From: an uncultured Rikenellaceae bacterium
Lineage (GTDB): Bacteria > Bacteroidota > Bacteroidia > Bacteroidales > Rikenellaceae
DNA: 64,000 bases
Reading direction: 5' to 3'
Assembly (NCBI GenBank): GCA_946486375.1
Contig: CAMLTW010000006.1
Span: 113,520 to 177,519 of the forward strand
Below are positions 1-6,767 of this stretch, one piece after another. Each line of letters opens with the position of its first letter. Within the stretch, counting starts at the first letter, position 1. The position numbers were made by a program, and so were the translations under genes. The notes beneath the pieces are model-generated. The model made no database searches and was not told the DNA's origin. It saw only the letters and a program-made list of their open reading frames with translations.

Positions 1-150
1 CGGATGGGCAAGCTGACGACCGAATATCTGGGCTATACCAATCCGGATATTCAGAATTTCGATCCGGCGAAGCATACGGTTCGTCCGATTCCGCAGTCCT
101 TCCTGGATGCCATTGCGAACCCGGATGAATTCGGAAACAACGGATATTAA
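1..150 (+). CDS. SusD/RagB-family outer-membrane lipoprotein, C-terminal end only
   Basis: The window opens inside this gene; 49 codons and a TAA stop are visible. The frame reads through a conserved-looking RPIPQSFLDAI stretch and ends in NPDEFGNNGY. SusD-family proteins characteristically close with a W/RPIPxxE.. segment followed by an Asn-Pro..QNPGY-like tail, and this matches that pattern. SusD proteins sit on the outer surface next to a TonB-dependent SusC channel and bind oligosaccharides or peptides for uptake. The SusC partner, the signal peptide and the rest of the protein lie upstream of the window. A strong terminator follows 61 bases after the stop, so this is the last gene of its unit. 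The substrate cannot be inferred from this fragment. Confidence 0.75.
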   Translation, partial: RMGKLTTEYLGYTNPDIQNFDPAKHTVRPIPQSFLDAIANPDEFGNNGY

Positions 151-210
151 GCGTGTGGAGCGCACCCGTTCCGGGCGGGTTTGAAAATTAGGGGCCCGGA
201 GGCGGGGTTT

Positions 211-247
211 ACCGGGATCGCGGCCAGCCGCGATCCCGGTTCTTTTT
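211..247 (+). terminator. Intrinsic terminator after the SusD-type gene
   Basis: A 14-base perfect inverted repeat (ACCGGGATCGCGGC and its complement, two bases between) is followed by TCTTTTTG. This is a textbook rho-independent terminator for the gene ending at 150. Confidence 0.9.
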
Positions 248-286
248 GTACTCCGTTTCCGAATGCTTTCGGGGCTGCGGATACCG

Positions 287-318
287 AACGACGGAAGAGT
301 GGAAACTCTTCCGTCGTT
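287..318. repeat. Perfect 14-bp hairpin with GGAA loop
   Basis: AACGACGGAAGAGT at 287-300 is exactly complementary to 305-318 across a four-base GGAA loop. Neither side has a long T tract. It lies between a rightward terminator and the leftward gene ending at 457, so it may be the 3' stabilising or terminating hairpin of the leftward stress-gene transcript. Confidence 0.6.
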
Positions 319-456
319 TCGTGGTAGAAGGTACAAGAGGTGTCGTTCTTTCGCTACCGGCAGGAAAGTCTTTCCTCATTCGTCCGGCGCACAGGCCGCC
401 GGGGAAACGAATTCCTGTCCCGCCTCCGGAAAGGAGAAACGCTGCGTCCGGTTTCG

Positions 457-717
457 CTATTTGTGCGATTTGAACGTTTCCTGGATGCTGTCTTTTGCTT
501 CCTGCGCCTTTTCCTTGACGATGTCGGCGGCCTGCGTCGTTTTTTCCTTGACGGTGTTTTTGGCATGCGTGGCCTGATCCCGGATGTTGTCCACCCAGTT
601 GTCGAACTGGCTGTTGACCCGATCGGTTTCGAATTCGGCATGCGTGTTGGCGTTTCCGGTCCCTTCGTTCAGGGTTTCCCGAAGATCCTCCACTTCGCGA
701 TTCATGTTCTTGAACAT
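457..717 (-). CDS. Small hydrophilic helical protein, LEA/YtxH-like (86 aa)
   Basis: This 86-residue protein has no signal peptide and no membrane segment. Its second half is a run of charged helical repeats with spaced Ala and Lys/Glu (DQATHAKNTVKEKTTQAAD, then DIVKEKAQEAKDSI), which resembles late-embryogenesis-abundant or YtxH-like amphipathic helices. Such proteins are commonly stress-induced, but I do not recognise a specific family. It lies 56 bases downstream of the GlsB-like membrane protein on the same strand, so the two are probably co-transcribed as a small envelope or desiccation stress unit. An internal Met at residue 5 is an alternative start. Confidence 0.75.
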   Translation of the reverse strand: MFKNMNREVEDLRETLNEGTGNANTHAEFETDRVNSQFDNWVDNIRDQATHAKNTVKEKTTQAADIVKEKAQEAKDSIQETFKSHK

Positions 718-773
718 ATGCTTGAGGTATTAAACGGTTGATTACTGGTTTTCGGATGAAGCGTCGTTTCGGG

Positions 774-1031
774 TCACCGTTTCCGGTCGGAGCGGCGCGT
801 GATGAGGGAAACGATCCAGAGCAGGATGATGGCCCCGATCAAAGCGGTGAGGAGGCTGCCTATGGTTCCGACCGCCACGATGCCGAAAAGGCTCAGGAGC
901 CAGCCGCCCAACACGCCGCCGATGATGCCCACGATGATGTTCAGGATCAGGCCGGAGCCGCTTCCTTTCATGATGAGGTTGGCCAGCCACCCGGCTACCA
1001 GCCCGATAAGAATGTACCACAGAAAATACAT
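774..1031 (-). CDS. GlsB/YeaQ/YmgE-family stress-response membrane protein
   Basis: This is an 85-residue, almost entirely hydrophobic protein. Three membrane segments are visible (about residues 3-20, 28-50 and 54-77), with the Gly-rich pattern GLVAGWLANLIMKGSGSGL at the start and NIIVGIIGGVLGGW in the middle; it ends in a basic RRSDRKR tail. This is the Transgly_assoc (PF04226) layout, found in inner-membrane proteins induced by general stress. The length is normal for the family. The biochemical role is unknown, and the old name 'transglycosylase-associated' is only historical. The upstream region to 1306 shows no other gene. Confidence 0.88.
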   Translation of the reverse strand: MYFLWYILIGLVAGWLANLIMKGSGSGLILNIIVGIIGGVLGGWLLSLFGIVAVGTIGSLLTALIGAIILLWIVSLITRRSDRKR

Positions 1032-1306
1032 AGTCTTTGCGTTTTAATCGTTATTAATTGAGAACTAGAAATGTCGCCTTTTCCGGCGGGAAAGATACGT
1101 CTCGGCGCAGTGCGGTTGCCGATGGCGTTTCCCGCAGAGTACCGTTGCAAAAAACGTGCGATGTTTCCGGTGCCCGGAAAACAAACCCGATTTTGTGCGG
1201 GGAAGCCCCTGACTGTTCAGAAGGGCCTGAGAATGCGGTGCGACGGAGACCGTGCTCCCTTTTTCCGGCATTCCGGGGAAAACTTCCGAGTGTCGCAGTC
1301 AAGCGG

Positions 1307-1696
1307 TCATCCCGGTACGCTGTGGGCGGGGCAGGGGAATGCGGCCGGGTTTTCCGCCCGTTTCCGTTCGCAGTAGCGAAAGCACTGCTGGGAAAGGTCG
1401 TATCCCAACAAGACGCCCAGCATGAAATCTTCCTCCGGGGTGAGCCGGTTCAGGGGCTTGTGGACGAAGGTACGGATCACGTCCAGGCACTCGCCGCGGC
1501 CGAAAAACAGGTTGACCTTGTCCGGCGTTACATCCTGAATCAGGTATTCGATTCCCTGTCCCGCCAGCCTTTCGGTCATGTAGCCTGCGTAGCGGCGGGG
1601 AAAGGTGCAGAGGATCATCTTCCGCACCCCTTTCTTGTATTCGTAGATGTAATGCAGGAAGATCCGGATTTCTGCGTTTTCCGTGCAGTCGCTCAT
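1307..1696 (-). CDS. DUF2023 family protein, flavodoxin partner
   Basis: The N-terminal stretch RIFLHYIYEYKKGVRKMIL, followed by a conserved-looking DVTPDKVNLFFG segment, matches the small DUF2023 family (PF09633), whose function is unknown. The protein has 129 residues, slightly longer than usual at both ends. Its ATG overlaps the stop codon of the flavodoxin gene (bases 1693-1696, ATGA), which implies translational coupling. DUF2023 genes are commonly found beside flavodoxin in Bacteroidota, so a role as flavodoxin accessory is likely but unproven. The C-terminal 20 residues (CERKRAENPAAF...) look poorly conserved. Confidence 0.75.
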   Translation of the reverse strand: MSDCTENAEIRIFLHYIYEYKKGVRKMILCTFPRRYAGYMTERLAGQGIEYLIQDVTPDKVNLFFGRGECLDVIRTFVHKPLNRLTPEEDFMLGVLLGYDLSQQCFRYCERKRAENPAAFPCPAHSVPG

Positions 1697-2202
1697 CGGA
1701 GTTCTTCCCTCAGGATTCTAACCCAGTTGTCGATCCGTTCTTCGGTGAGGTTCCCTTCGTTGTTGTCGTCGATGGCCAGCCCCACGAACTTTCCGTCCCG
1801 CAAGGCCTTGGAGTCGTCGAACGTGTACCCTTCCGGCTGGTAGGCTCCGATGAAAGTGCAGCCGCTGCCGCTGAGGTCGTCGTACAGGATGCCGATGGCG
1901 TCGCAGAACGAATCGGGGTATCCGGCGGAATCGCCGCAGCCGAAAAGCCCCACATATTTGCCGCCGAGGTTTTCCTGCTTCAGTTTCCCGATGTACTCCA
2001 GCCAGTCGTCCTGCAGATCGCCGCATCCCCAGGTGGAGGAACCCAGCAGCAGGCAGTCGTAAGGCGTCACGGCGTCGCCCTGTACGTCGGCTACATTGTG
2101 TACATCCGCTTCCGAAACGCCCAGCTTTCGGGCGATCTGCGAGGCAACTCCTTCGGTGGTGCCGAGGGTGCTGCCGTAGAAAATTCCGATTTTTTTATCC
2201 AT
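1693..2202 (-). CDS. fldA: Flavodoxin
   Basis: This is a 169-residue long-chain flavodoxin. The phosphate-binding loop GSTLGTTEGVASQIA is near residues 8-22. The FMN-contacting loops are STWGCGDLQDDW (about 56-67) and FGCGDSAGYPDSFCDAIG (about 88-105). It carries electrons at low potential in place of ferredoxin, typically under iron limitation. An ATG four codons upstream (2214) is also possible; the start at 2202 gives the usual M-(K)KIGIFYGS beginning. The downstream DUF2023 gene overlaps it by four bases. No clear TAnnTTTG promoter was found in the 258 bases upstream. Confidence 0.93.
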   Translation of the reverse strand: MDKKIGIFYGSTLGTTEGVASQIARKLGVSEADVHNVADVQGDAVTPYDCLLLGSSTWGCGDLQDDWLEYIGKLKQENLGGKYVGLFGCGDSAGYPDSFCDAIGILYDDLSGSGCTFIGAYQPEGYTFDDSKALRDGKFVGLAIDDNNEGNLTEERIDNWVRILREELR

Positions 2203-2426
2203 GGTTTTGTGCATTGGTTGCCTGTCTGCCGGCGGGAACGGTGCGAAGGCGGGAAAAACGTGCTCCGTTTTTTCTTCCGTCCTTTCGGGGGATGACGTTC
2301 GTTCGCCGGAGGGCCTTCGCCGCCGGGCCCGGTACGGGGTGGTTCAGCAATTTCGGTGCCGGAGGCGCCCGTTTCCGGTTTTTCCGGAGGCCGGAAACGG
2401 AAGTCGCCGCAATCCGGAACTTGTGT

Positions 2427-2434
2427 TATCTTTG
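2427..2434 (+). promoter_or_regulatory. Bacteroidota -7 box for the cation antiporter gene
   Basis: TATCTTTG matches the TAnnTTTG consensus exactly and lies 26 bases before the ATG at 2461. No good -33 TTTG is visible. Confidence 0.6.
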
Positions 2435-2460
2435 GGGCGTTTTTAACAGACGCGCACGTT

Positions 2461-3414
2461 ATGGATATCGTTATTTTGATCGTAGGGCTGGCTCTCGTCC
2501 TGTTCGGGGCCAACATCCTCACCACCGGTTCCGCAGGGCTGGCCCAGCGTTTCCGGGTTTCGGAATTCGTCATCGGGCTGACCGTGGTAGCCATCGGAAC
2601 CTCCACGCCCGAACTGGTGGTCAGCCTTTTCTCCGCCGCCCGGGGGCAGAGCGATCTGGCCATCGGAAACGTCGTGGGTTCCAATCTGTTCAATACCTTC
2701 GTAATCCTGGGGGTCACCTCCTTGATCCGGCCCGTTTCGCTGACGGGCAGCAACATGTCCAAGGACATACCGTTCGGGGTGCTGGCTTCCGTCGTCCTGC
2801 TGGTGGCCGCTTCGGACATCCCCCTGCACGACGCTCCGGTGGATGCCGTCACCCGGAACGAAGGCCTCCTGATGCTTTGCTTTTTCGGCGTATTTATGGC
2901 TTATACGGTCTTTTCGGCCAAAAGCGCTCCGGCTGTCGTTTCCGAAGACACGCACCGGCAGCAGAAGTTGTGGTTTTCTCTCCTGCTGGTGGTCGGAGGA
3001 CTGGCGGCGCTGGTCGGCGGGGGCGAACTCTTTCTGGACAGCGCGACCCGTTTGGCCCGCCGCTGGGGACTCAGCGAATCGGTCATCGCCGTCACGCTGG
3101 TGGCGGGCGGCACCTCCCTGCCGGAGCTGGCCGCTTCCGTGGCGGCGGCGATCCGGGGAAAAACCGGTCTGGCGCTCGGAAACGTCGTGGGATCGAACGT
3201 GACCAACATCTTTCTGGTACTGGGGGCCAGCGCCACGGTATCACCCCTGACGCTGGGCGGTATCCGGCTGGAAGACATGCTGATGCTGCTGGCGGCTTCC
3301 CTGCTGCTGTTCATCACCGCTTTCACGTTCAAACGGAAGGAGGTCGACCGGACGGAAGGGATCGTGTTTCTGCTGCTTTACGGCGCTTACATCTGGTGGC
3401 TGCTGACACGGTAG
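2461..3414 (+). CDS. Calcium/sodium antiporter, CaCA family (YrbG-like)
   Basis: This is a 317-residue inner-membrane protein with about ten hydrophobic segments. It contains the two inverted alpha-repeats of the Ca2+/cation antiporter superfamily. The first has GTSTPEL (46-52) and GNVVGSNLFNTF; the second has GGTSLPEL and GNVVGSNVTNIF. These acidic and Ser/Asn residues line the ion pathway. The two halves are separated by a hydrophilic loop (about 140-165). An in-frame ATG 105 bases upstream exists, but the promoter lies between it and 2461, so 2461 is the start. The gene is monocistronic, ending at a hairpin shared with the convergent neighbour. Confidence 0.92.
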   Translation: MDIVILIVGLALVLFGANILTTGSAGLAQRFRVSEFVIGLTVVAIGTSTPELVVSLFSAARGQSDLAIGNVVGSNLFNTFVILGVTSLIRPVSLTGSNMSKDIPFGVLASVVLLVAASDIPLHDAPVDAVTRNEGLLMLCFFGVFMAYTVFSAKSAPAVVSEDTHRQQKLWFSLLLVVGGLAALVGGGELFLDSATRLARRWGLSESVIAVTLVAGGTSLPELAASVAAAIRGKTGLALGNVVGSNVTNIFLVLGASATVSPLTLGGIRLEDMLMLLAASLLLFITAFTFKRKEVDRTEGIVFLLLYGAYIWWLLTR

Positions 3415-3438
3415 GTGCTGAGGCCGCATCCAAACGAT

Positions 3439-3470
3439 TCGTCCCTGTTCCGGTAAAGGGACAGGGACGA
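3439..3470. terminator. Hairpin between convergent genes
   Basis: CGTCCCTGT (3440-3448) pairs with ACAGGGACG (3461-3469) and the stem can be extended inward by CC/GG, with a GGTAAA loop. It lies between genes ending at 3414 (+) and 3502 (-). The T tract is weak. Confidence 0.6.
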
Positions 3471-3501
3471 TTTGCGTAAGACGGCTGAAAGCGACGCGCC
3501 G

Positions 3502-3924
3502 TTATTCCGGGTCTTCGAAAATGCCGGACAACATTTTGGCTTCCTGCAGGATGTCCGCGTACGTTTCGCGGCTGAGGCGGGTCTTTGCGACCTTCATGAA
3601 TTTCCGCATCAGGAGCACCTGTTTCTTTTCGTTTTCCCGCAACACCCTGATCCGGGAGTCGATGCGGGCGGTCAGTTCCACCATGCGTCGTTTGGCCGTG
3701 CACGCCCGGATGTAAGGGACGCGTCCGTTTTCCGGGTCGCGGCTGCGCGCGTCTTCCAGCTCCAGCAGGCGGACTTTGATCTTCCGGATCTGTTCGTTCA
3801 GGCTATCCTTCCATTCCGCCAGGCGAGGAAGCTCGTTTTCGTACAGTACGTCCTCTTCCGTGATCCCCAGCGGTTTGTTGAACAGAAGCGGGGCCGGATT
3901 CTCGGGCATCGGTCGGTCGGCCAT
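3502..3924 (-). CDS. Hypothetical helical protein (140 aa)
   Basis: I do not recognise this protein. It is 140 residues, soluble, and rich in Arg, Glu and Leu, and it is predicted by eye to be almost all helix after residue 30. Candidate coiled-coil stretches are WKDSLNEQIRKIKVRLLELE and RIDSRIRVLRENEKKQ. It has no signal peptide and no Cys cluster (one Cys). It lies 24 bases downstream of a secreted-protein gene on the same strand and may share its transcript. The coding frame is supported by codon usage typical of the neighbours and by the absence of competing frames. Confidence 0.65.
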   Translation of the reverse strand: MADRPMPENPAPLLFNKPLGITEEDVLYENELPRLAEWKDSLNEQIRKIKVRLLELEDARSRDPENGRVPYIRACTAKRRMVELTARIDSRIRVLRENEKKQVLLMRKFMKVAKTRLSRETYADILQEAKMLSGIFEDPE

Positions 3925-3948
3925 GTCTGGTGAATTTTGGGATTTGAA

Positions 3949-4410
3949 CTAATCGTACAGCGTTTCCACGAGTTTTTCCACTCCGTGTTGCAGGCAGTTT
4001 TTCAATCGGTCGTGCAGTTGCAGGTACTGGCCGGCATCCTTGACGAAACACGAAACCGAGACCGTGTAATTGATCTTGTCGTCTTCGTCGCTTTTCTTCC
4101 ACGAGCATTTGACCAGTTTATAGCCCCGGTTCACCGCGTTGCAGGAGGAGGTCGCCCGGCCCGTGGTCACATCGTCGGAATAGAGGTAGCGGCTGAATGA
4201 AATGTAGTAAAGGTCGGGATCGGTTTCCGGCTCCACGGAAATGTAGTACTGTTTCCCCTCGATCTTGAAAGCGATGTCGTCGTCCTGGTCGATGGACGGA
4301 ACGTAGCCTTCCGCGCGCAGGTGTTCCAGGATCGCGTTCTGAACGGGCGACTGGGCGGAAAGCGTTCCGGCGGCCAGACACAGGATCGCGGCGAGTACAA
4401 TCTTTTTCAT
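3949..4410 (-). CDS. Secreted protein of unknown function (153 aa)
   Basis: The start at 4410 gives a clean signal peptide (MKKIVLAAILCLAAGTLSAQ, cleavage likely after SAQ). A longer upstream frame exists but is GC-rich junk without a leader and crosses the promoter. The mature part, about 130 residues, has alternating beta segments (FKIEGKQYYISVEPE, LYYISFSRYLYS) and then a long helix. That resembles the YbjN-type fold seen in many Bacteroidota secreted orphans, but this is only a visual impression. A TAnnTTTG box lies 64 bases upstream. Confidence 0.7.
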   Translation of the reverse strand: MKKIVLAAILCLAAGTLSAQSPVQNAILEHLRAEGYVPSIDQDDDIAFKIEGKQYYISVEPETDPDLYYISFSRYLYSDDVTTGRATSSCNAVNRGYKLVKCSWKKSDEDDKINYTVSVSCFVKDAGQYLQLHDRLKNCLQHGVEKLVETLYD

Positions 4411-4473
4411 ACGTATGGGTTTAGGTTGAATAATTTTCTTTCTCCCGGTCGCGGTTGGGCGCAACGGATGATG

Positions 4474-4481
4474 CAAATGTA
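4474..4481 (-). promoter_or_regulatory. Bacteroidota -7 box (TACATTTG)
   Basis: Reads TACATTTG on the minus strand inside an AT-rich spacer upstream of the secreted-protein gene starting at 4410. Confidence 0.55.
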
Positions 4482-4653
4482 AAGAAAAAATACCCGGCTT
4501 ATACCGCTTTGGTCGGATCCTCCGGTAAAAAGGGACGGCAGGGAAACGGGGCAAGTGAAGGCGTTGGCAGGGAAAACCGTTGACCGGCTTGCAGATGGAG
4601 AGGGTTTTATGGTACATCCCGCAGGACACGGGCCGCAGCCTGCGGGCGGCGTT

Positions 4654-5334
4654 TCAGACCGCGTTGCCCGAAAGGACGGGGCTGCGGTGCGGATAATCCC
4701 GGTCGTTACCGTAGATGTAGAGCAGGCTTCCTCCCCGGATGGCGTCGATGATGGGAGCGGCCAGCTTCGGAGGCAGGGCCGGGCATCCCAGGCTGCGTCC
4801 CAACCGCCCGCCCCCGGCGATGACCGCCGGATCGGAATAGGGCGCGCCGTGGATGACGATCGCCCGTTCCCGCGCCCGGTCGTTGATTCCTTTTTCCAGC
4901 CCTTCCAGCACGAGGGAATAGCCGTTCTTGCCCCGGTAGGTGTTTTCGGTCAGGAAAAAGCCCAGGGAGCTTTTGTGGGAGCCGTTTTCGTTGGAGAAGG
5001 AGACGGCGTAGTTGCCGCCGCTGTTCCGCCCGTGGGAAACGCAGGAGGAGAACAGCAGCTTTTTCCTTTTCATGTCCAGCACGACGAGGCGTTCCTCGGT
5101 GGAGGGTTTCGTGTAATCGATGAGGGTCAGGATTTCTTTCCTTTTTCCGGGGATTTTCCGGTAGCCTTCGCAGGCCTGTTCGAAGGCCGCATAGTCCACC
5201 CACCGTTCCAGGTTCATTTCCGCATACCATTCCCGGCAGCCGGGGACGGACGGGACGACCTTTCCGGATCGTTCGGGGGAAATACGTCCGGTGGACAACA
5301 GGAACAGGAGGATGGAGGCGATCAGTTTCGGCAT
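4654..5334 (-). CDS. Murein L,D-transpeptidase catalytic domain protein (YkuD_2 type)
   Basis: This is a 226-residue exported protein with an N-terminal hydrophobic segment (MPKLIASILLFLLSTG). The body matches the YkuD_2 (PF13645) pattern: VSHGRNSGG and a SFSNENGSHKSSLGFF segment, then RAIVIHGAPY (His), then GRSLGCPALP with the nucleophilic Cys. These enzymes form or exchange 3-3 peptidoglycan cross-links or attach proteins to murein. I chose 5334 rather than the ATG at 5346 because the promoter box at 5355-5362 would put the transcript start at about 5348. A second, unrelated L,D-transpeptidase gene lies immediately upstream. Confidence 0.87.
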   Translation of the reverse strand: MPKLIASILLFLLSTGRISPERSGKVVPSVPGCREWYAEMNLERWVDYAAFEQACEGYRKIPGKRKEILTLIDYTKPSTEERLVVLDMKRKKLLFSSCVSHGRNSGGNYAVSFSNENGSHKSSLGFFLTENTYRGKNGYSLVLEGLEKGINDRARERAIVIHGAPYSDPAVIAGGGRLGRSLGCPALPPKLAAPIIDAIRGGSLLYIYGNDRDYPHRSPVLSGNAV

Positions 5335-5354
5335 AACGTGTTGCAAACGATATG

Positions 5355-5362
5355 CAAAGATA
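5355..5362 (-). promoter_or_regulatory. Bacteroidota -7 box (TATCTTTG)
   Basis: An exact TATCTTTG on the minus strand, 21 bases before the ATG at 5334. It shows that the YkuD_2 gene has its own promoter in the 33-base gap after the upstream gene. Confidence 0.7.
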
Positions 5363-5367
5363 CGCTT

Positions 5368-6408
5368 TTAATCGTAAACGAAGACCACGGAGGCTTCCGC
5401 CGGGGCCCAATTATAGACGAATTTGGCATGCGAGGTGGCGTTGCGCACGCACATGTGGGAGCGGGGAACGGTGCCGAGGGTCGGGCTGAACTCGATCATA
5501 CCGGTGCGGGGAGCGTTGACCGGCACCCCGTGGATGTAGCCGCCGTTGGTGAAACGGCTGGCATAGGGGGCGAACCCTCCGATTTCGGTCGAGCCGTCGC
5601 GGTGGTAGATCATTTTGACTTTCTTTTCCTGGATGAGGAACAGCCCTTCCGGCGTTTCGTGCGCGTAGGGCGGGTTGTGTACGCCCGTGGTCGCGGGGTT
5701 CATGCTCCGGACGATCCATGCCGTGTCCGCCTTTTCGAGCGTGGCGATGTTTTGGTTCGTCCGGTCGATCATCACGGCTTTGCCGAAAAACACCGTATCG
5801 GACAGGGGATGGACGTACCGCTCCGGAACCAGCCATTCGCCCGGAAAGGCGACCGTTGCCACCCGGACGAATCCTCCCTCCCGGCCCAGTTGCTTCACGG
5901 GCCAGCCGTCCCTTCCGTAACGTTCGGCCGTCAGGGTGTCCTCCGGCAGGTAGAGCGGCACGGACTGGTACCTTTCCACGCCCAGCGAGTCGGAGACCCG
6001 GTTGTACGCGTTGCGGCGGAAGCGGCGCACGACGGGAGCTTCCCCGTTCCGGTTCTTGTAATTTTGAAGCACGGCCCAGCGGGCGGGTTCCGTCTGGATC
6101 GAATCGAGGAAAAAGAGCCGTTCGCGGATTTTTTCCCATTGGAACCGGCGGCTGGTGTCCCTGTAGGGATAGGTGTCTTCCAGCGTGTGCCGGTCGTAAA
6201 GCAGATCCCGGATGATCCGGATGTCCGCCGGGGTTTTACGTTCGGGGCAGGTCGGCTGCGGATCGGTTTCCGCCTGCGGCGTCCTCGTACCGGTTTCGGA
6301 AATCGTTTCCGTCGGCGATTCGGAACGGTCGCCGGTCTTTTTTTCCGTCCTTCGGGCGCAGGAGCCTGCGAGCAGGGCGAGTATCAGGAGCGAAACGGTC
6401 GTTTTCAT
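5368..6408 (-). CDS. L,D-transpeptidase (YkuD domain) lipoprotein
   Basis: This is a 346-residue lipoprotein: MKTTVSLLILALLAGSC gives a lipobox with the acylated Cys at residue 17. A Thr/Glu/Ser-rich linker follows to about residue 55. The C-terminal third is a YkuD domain: GLFLIQEKKVKM, GGYIHGVPVN (His), then VPRSHMCVRN with the catalytic Cys in an SHxCxRN version of the usual SHGCxRM/N motif. It likely acts on peptidoglycan from the periplasmic face of a membrane. The annotated start at 6408 is preferred over a longer GC-rich frame because of the lipoprotein leader. It forms a tandem with a YkuD_2 gene, but each has its own promoter. Confidence 0.85.
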   Translation of the reverse strand: MKTTVSLLILALLAGSCARRTEKKTGDRSESPTETISETGTRTPQAETDPQPTCPERKTPADIRIIRDLLYDRHTLEDTYPYRDTSRRFQWEKIRERLFFLDSIQTEPARWAVLQNYKNRNGEAPVVRRFRRNAYNRVSDSLGVERYQSVPLYLPEDTLTAERYGRDGWPVKQLGREGGFVRVATVAFPGEWLVPERYVHPLSDTVFFGKAVMIDRTNQNIATLEKADTAWIVRSMNPATTGVHNPPYAHETPEGLFLIQEKKVKMIYHRDGSTEIGGFAPYASRFTNGGYIHGVPVNAPRTGMIEFSPTLGTVPRSHMCVRNATSHAKFVYNWAPAEASVVFVYD

Positions 6409-6585
6409 GGTTGCGGTCGGCATGTGCGGTGTTCGGTAAGTTCGGCGGAGCGGCCGCAGAAGAACCGCAATTTGTCTGCCAAGGTATTTCCCGGAGGAAA
6501 AACTCCCCGTACGGGCGGCGGTTTTCCGTTTTTTCGTTTGCGCAATGTTCCGTTCGTGCGGATTCATGGCAACAACTTGCAACGG

Positions 6586-6593
6586 CAAAGATA
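6586..6593 (-). promoter_or_regulatory. Bacteroidota -7 box (TATCTTTG)
   Basis: An exact TATCTTTG on the minus strand, 178 bases before the ATG at 6408, implying a long untranslated leader for the L,D-transpeptidase lipoprotein gene. Confidence 0.6.
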
Positions 6594-6690
6594 ACCGAAA
6601 AGTCCGCATTATCCGTTTCCGGCAGATCGTCTTTCGTCCGCGGGCCGCGTTTTTTCCGTTGTCCCGCTTCGGGACGGGGAAGGTTCCTGC

Positions 6691-6723
6691 ACAAAAAAGA
6701 ACGGGCCTCTCCGAAAGCCCGTC
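6691..6723 (-). terminator. Terminator of the LruC-domain gene
   Basis: On the minus strand ACGGGC, a 10-base loop and GCCCGT are followed by TCTTTTTTGT, a strong intrinsic terminator 45 bases after the stop at 6768. Confidence 0.85.
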
Positions 6724-6767
6724 CTCCTTTTGCGTCTTTTTTACCCGGTGGCGATAGGCGTCCCGCC

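Larger units (their letters stand above)
6409..6767. other. Non-coding spacer between two lipoprotein genes
   Basis: This 359-base stretch holds a minus-strand promoter box (6586-6593) for the L,D-transpeptidase gene, with an apparent 5' leader of about 170 bases. It also holds the terminator of the upstream LruC gene (6691-6723) and a short GTCCCG/CGGGAC hairpin at 6661-6675. I see no gene in it. Confidence 0.6.

Noticed and set aside
4555..6594. 679-codon rightward frame opposite the L,D-transpeptidase genes
   Set aside because: It is antisense shadow of two well-supported leftward genes, with no domain.
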